Positions 61,471 to 64,000 of a stretch of 64,000 bases of DNA are shown here, in pieces. Origin of the DNA: Thermohalobaculum sp039815685 (GTDB taxonomy: Bacteria > Pseudomonadota > Alphaproteobacteria > Rhodobacterales > Rhodobacteraceae); assembly GCA_039815685.1 (NCBI GenBank), contig JBCBYV010000022.1, positions 1-64,000 of the forward strand, read 5' to 3'. Every line of letters begins with the position of its first letter. Position 1 is the stretch's first letter. The notes under the pieces were generated by a model. The model searched no databases and had not been told where the DNA came from. It was given only the letters and a program-made list of their open reading frames with translations. The translations under genes were made by a program, and so were the position numbers.

Positions 61471-61785
61471 ACCTCCGTCCAAGAAGCCGAAGTCGATCCC
61501 GGGTCAAGGATGGCGGAGCCACCGCCGCAGGCGGCGCCAACGGCGTCCTTGACGCGGTAACGACTTCGAGCGGAGCCTCGAGAAGGAGCCCCCAGGCTCC
61601 TCCCCAGCCCCCCACGGAACTGTCCAAGCCAGAGTGTTCCCCGCCGATAGTCTTCAGGCACGCCACAGGCGGTCCGCTCAGCGCCGGATGGCGCTGACCG
61701 GGCGCAAGAAGCATCGCGGCAGCGCCGCGATTCCGCTTTCCTCAATCCCCCGTTAAGGTGACGGGAACGGTCTTTGGAGGCAGCG
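61471..61785. other. Gap after the indolepyruvate oxidoreductase, with inverted repeat
   Basis: 315 nt without a supported gene. GTCAAGGA at 61503-61510 and TCCTTGAC at 61546-61553 form an inverted repeat around a GC-rich centre, a terminator-like fold without a T-run. It abuts a half copy (TCCCGGGTCAAG, 61497-61508) of the CCCGGG repeat at 28495. The rest shows nothing recognisable before the LysR start. Confidence 0.5.
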
Positions 61786-62736
61786 ATGCGGCTCGAACTG
61801 CGCGACCTACAGCTCTTCGTTGCCCTCGCCCGGCACGAACACTTCACGCGCGCGGCGGAGGAGTGCGGCATCTCTCAGCCCGCGCTGTCGCTGCGGATCG
61901 CCAATCTCGAGACCGCCCTCGGCACGCCGCTCGTCAATCGCGGCTCGCGCTTCCGCGGCTTTACCGAGGAGGGGCGCACGCTTCTAGGCTGGGCCCGGCG
62001 CATCCTCGCGGAGCACGAAGCGATGGTGGCCGAGCTCAGCTCGTCGCGCGCCGCTGCGGCAGGCCATGTGCGCCTCGGCGTCATCCCCACCGCCCTCTCC
62101 TTCACCGCCCGCCTTGCAGCCGCCGTGATCGAGGCGCATCCGCGGGTCATCCCGGTGATCCACGCCGCCGCCGCCTCCGAGATCGCGGCCGGGCTCGCCA
62201 CCCGCCGCTTCGATCTCGGGATCTCGTACACCGAGGAGGACGGCCTGCCCGGCGCCGCTCCCCTCAGCCCCATCGCGCCGCCCCGCCCGCTCTACCGCGA
62301 GCGCTACGTGCTCCGCGCGCCGCTGGGCCTCGTGGCCGCGGACCGCAAGGAGATCCCCTGGGCAGAGGCGGCGAACCTGCCCCTCGCGCTCCTCACACCG
62401 GACATGAAGAACCGCCAGATCATCGACGCGGCCTTTCGCAGGGCAGGCGCGCTGCCGCGGCCGGTCTTCGAGACGAACAGCATCTCCACCCTCTACGCAT
62501 TTCTCGGCCATGTCGGCGCTGCGACCATCGCACCCGCCAGTGCCGCGGCGCCGGATGTGATCGGCGGGGACGAGGTTGCGCTTCTGGAGCTCGTGGAACC
62601 CGAGCTCGGGCGCACGGTCGCAGCCCTCGTGCCGGATGCATCCTTCATCCCCCCGGCCACCGCTGCCGTGCTTGCGGTCGCTGAACAGGTCGCGGGCGGG
62701 CTGCCAGTCGAACAGGCCGAGCCGCTAGTTCAATAA
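61786..62736 (+). CDS. LysR family regulator, adjacent to a formate dehydrogenase operon
   Basis: A 316-residue LysR regulator. The N-terminal HTH (LQLFVALARHEHFTRAAEECGIS, then PALSLRIANLETAL) covers residues 7-45, and the linker is followed by the effector domain (HVRLGVIPTALSFTARL from residue 90). ATG 61786 has GGAGG just upstream; a TTG at 61774 would overlap that site. It precedes the formate dehydrogenase genes on the same strand, 90 nt away, so a role like the FdsR regulators is likely but inferred. Confidence 0.88.
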   Translation: MRLELRDLQLFVALARHEHFTRAAEECGISQPALSLRIANLETALGTPLVNRGSRFRGFTEEGRTLLGWARRILAEHEAMVAELSSSRAAAAGHVRLGVIPTALSFTARLAAAVIEAHPRVIPVIHAAAASEIAAGLATRRFDLGISYTEEDGLPGAAPLSPIAPPRPLYRERYVLRAPLGLVAADRKEIPWAEAANLPLALLTPDMKNRQIIDAAFRRAGALPRPVFETNSISTLYAFLGHVGAATIAPASAAAPDVIGGDEVALLELVEPELGRTVAALVPDASFIPPATAAVLAVAEQVAGGLPVEQAEPLVQ

Positions 62737-62826
62737 GCGTTGCTTATAATGGCATAGCGAAACGATCTTTGCGGTGCTCCGCGGCATCGGCGACAAGATT
62801 GTGGCCAGCAATCAGGAGGGGGCGCT

Positions 62827-64000
62827 ATGGCACCGCTCGATCGCAAGCCCGGGGTTTGGAAGGAAGGACGCGGTCGCGGCCGATCCCATACCAAGGGCCG
62901 CCCGCTCCTTGACGATGCGATGCAGGAGGTCCGCGACCTTCTCGGCACACGCACCCGTCGCAAAGATCATCTGATTGAATATCTGCATCTCGTCCAGGAC
63001 ACCTACGGCCATCTCGCCGCCCGCCACCTGCGTGCAGTGGCCGAGGAGCTGCGCATGGCGCAGGCCGAGGTCTGGGAGGTTGCGAGCTTCTACGCGCATT
63101 TCGACGTCGTGCGCGAGGACGAAACCCCTCCTCCCTCCCTGACGATCCGCGTCTGCGACAGCCTTGCCTGCGAACTTGCGGGCGCCGAGGCGCTCAAATC
63201 CGCCCTCGAGGAGGGCACCGATCCGGGTCATGTCCGCATCCTCCGCGCGCCCTGCATGGGTCGCTGCGACACGGCACCAGTCGCTGAGGTCGGTCACAAC
63301 CATGTGGACCACGCGACGCCCGAGAGTGTTCTGGCAGCCGTCGCGGGCGGGCATACCCACCATGCGATGCCCGACTATGAGGTGTTCGAGGACTACCGCG
63401 CCGCTGGCGGTTACCGCACGCTCGAGAGCCTGCGTGCAGGCGGTGATCCGGAGAAGGTGCAGGACACGCTCCTCGAAGCGGGGCTCCGCGGCCTCGGCGG
63501 TGCAGGCTTTCCTTCGGGGCGCAAATGGTCCTTCGTCCGTGCAGAGCCCGGCCCGCGCTACCTCGCCGTGAACGGCGACGAGGGCGAGCCCGGCACCTTC
63601 AAGGATCGCTGGTATCTCGAGCGCACGCCGCATCTATTCCTCGAGGGCATGCTGATCGCCGCCTGGGCCGTCGAGGCAGAGACGGTGTTCCTCTACATGC
63701 GCGACGAATATCCTGCGGTGCTAGAGATCCTCCGCCGCGAGATCGCCGCGCTCGAGGACGCGGACATCATCGCGCCCGGCTATGTCGAGCTGCGTCGCGG
63801 GGCCGGCGCCTATATCTGCGGCGAAGAGTCCGCAATGATCGAGTCCATCGAGGGCAAGCGCGGCATGCCGCGCCACCGCCCGCCTTATGTCGCGCAGGTC
63901 GGCGTCTTCGACCGACCGACGCTCGTCCATAACATCGAGACTCTGCTCTGGATCTGCCGCATCTGCCGCGAGGGGCCGGAGGTGCTGAACGCGACCGAGA
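62827..64000 (+). CDS. Fused NuoE/NuoF-type formate dehydrogenase subunit (partial)
   Basis: The open frame from ATG 62827 (AGGAGGGGG just upstream) runs off the window after 391 codons. The first ~160 residues are a NuoE-like (24-kDa, FdsG-like) 2Fe-2S domain: VWEVASFYAHFD near residue 80, then CDSLAC near residue 110 and CMGRC near residue 141, giving the four-cysteine pattern. From about residue 185 it is NuoF-like (51-kDa, FdsB-like): GLGGAGFPSGRKW near 222, NGDEGEPGTFKDRW near 250, and GAGAYICGEESAMIESIEGK near 324. These bind FMN and NADH. Its position after a LysR regulator suggests an NAD-dependent fds-type formate dehydrogenase. Confidence 0.88.
   Translation, partial: MAPLDRKPGVWKEGRGRGRSHTKGRPLLDDAMQEVRDLLGTRTRRKDHLIEYLHLVQDTYGHLAARHLRAVAEELRMAQAEVWEVASFYAHFDVVREDETPPPSLTIRVCDSLACELAGAEALKSALEEGTDPGHVRILRAPCMGRCDTAPVAEVGHNHVDHATPESVLAAVAGGHTHHAMPDYEVFEDYRAAGGYRTLESLRAGGDPEKVQDTLLEAGLRGLGGAGFPSGRKWSFVRAEPGPRYLAVNGDEGEPGTFKDRWYLERTPHLFLEGMLIAAWAVEAETVFLYMRDEYPAVLEILRREIAALEDADIIAPGYVELRRGAGAYICGEESAMIESIEGKRGMPRHRPPYVAQVGVFDRPTLVHNIETLLWICRICREGPEVLNATE

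Noticed and set aside
58321..61482. 1053-residue minus-strand open frame opposite the indolepyruvate oxidoreductase
   Set aside because: Long only because stop codons are rare on the opposite strand in GC-rich DNA; the plus-strand product matches its family over its whole length.

Overview
The window looks like a chromosomal segment of a high-GC alphaproteobacterium, most likely Rhodobacterales. This is inferred from gene order and protein style, not from a database search. Supporting points are the order AmpD-like amidase, rnpB, mraZ; a dcw cluster running into lpxC, bamD and recN; a fused indolepyruvate:ferredoxin oxidoreductase; and a fused NuoE/NuoF-type formate dehydrogenase subunit. No prophage, insertion sequence, CRISPR array or rRNA was seen.

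Layout. 1-4022: DUF2177 membrane protein, glycerol kinase, a metallophosphatase-like protein that has lost most of its metal ligands, and an AmpD-like amidase. 4052-4442: RNase P RNA, with its promoter overlapping the amidase stop codon. 4443-5089: the dcw control region, with a promoter, three TGGG repeats that match an MraZ operator, and a leader of about 450 nt. 5090-26197: the dcw cluster mraZ-rsmH-ftsL-ftsI-murE-murF-mraY-(unknown gene)-murD-ftsW-murG-murC-murB-ddl-ftsQ-ftsA-ftsZ, mostly with 4-nt overlaps, broken by two kinds of palindromic repeat. A terminator follows ftsZ, then lpxC, bamD and recN (envelope and DNA repair). 30393-41608: mixed genes (GT92-like glycosyltransferase, 2-hydroxyacid dehydrogenase, D-lactate dehydrogenase-like flavoprotein, thioesterase, ClC, DUF427, aminopeptidase P, DUF2147, a lipoprotein, a double cold-shock protein and DUF192). 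41797: tRNA-Pro(UGG). Then a GlxA-type regulator, class II DAHP synthase plus serB (aromatic and serine synthesis), a 775-nt stretch with no recognisable gene, msrP, dctBD, a candidate small RNA, a LysR regulator, a secreted protein, HxlR/SDR, an unknown membrane-anchored protein, acyl-CoA dehydrogenase, an alpha/beta hydrolase, the 1139-residue indolepyruvate oxidoreductase, and finally a LysR regulator with the start of a formate dehydrogenase (fds-type) operon that runs off the end.

The most interesting non-coding signals are: (i) a 45-nt double-palindrome element present four times, twice inside the dcw cluster, whose stems change by compensating substitutions; (ii) a compact minus-strand small RNA gene at about 50834-50907 with a 17-nt-spaced promoter, an anti-Shine-Dalgarno CCTCCC and an intrinsic terminator; (iii) the long mraZ leader with its operator; and (iv) an ~85-nt GC-rich hairpin repeat between mraY and murD and between ftsW and murG. 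The most interesting protein signals are the pseudo-phosphatase at 2272, a ClC protein lacking the internal proton glutamate, and an SDR gene whose 5' half has a clearly lower GC content than its 3' half.
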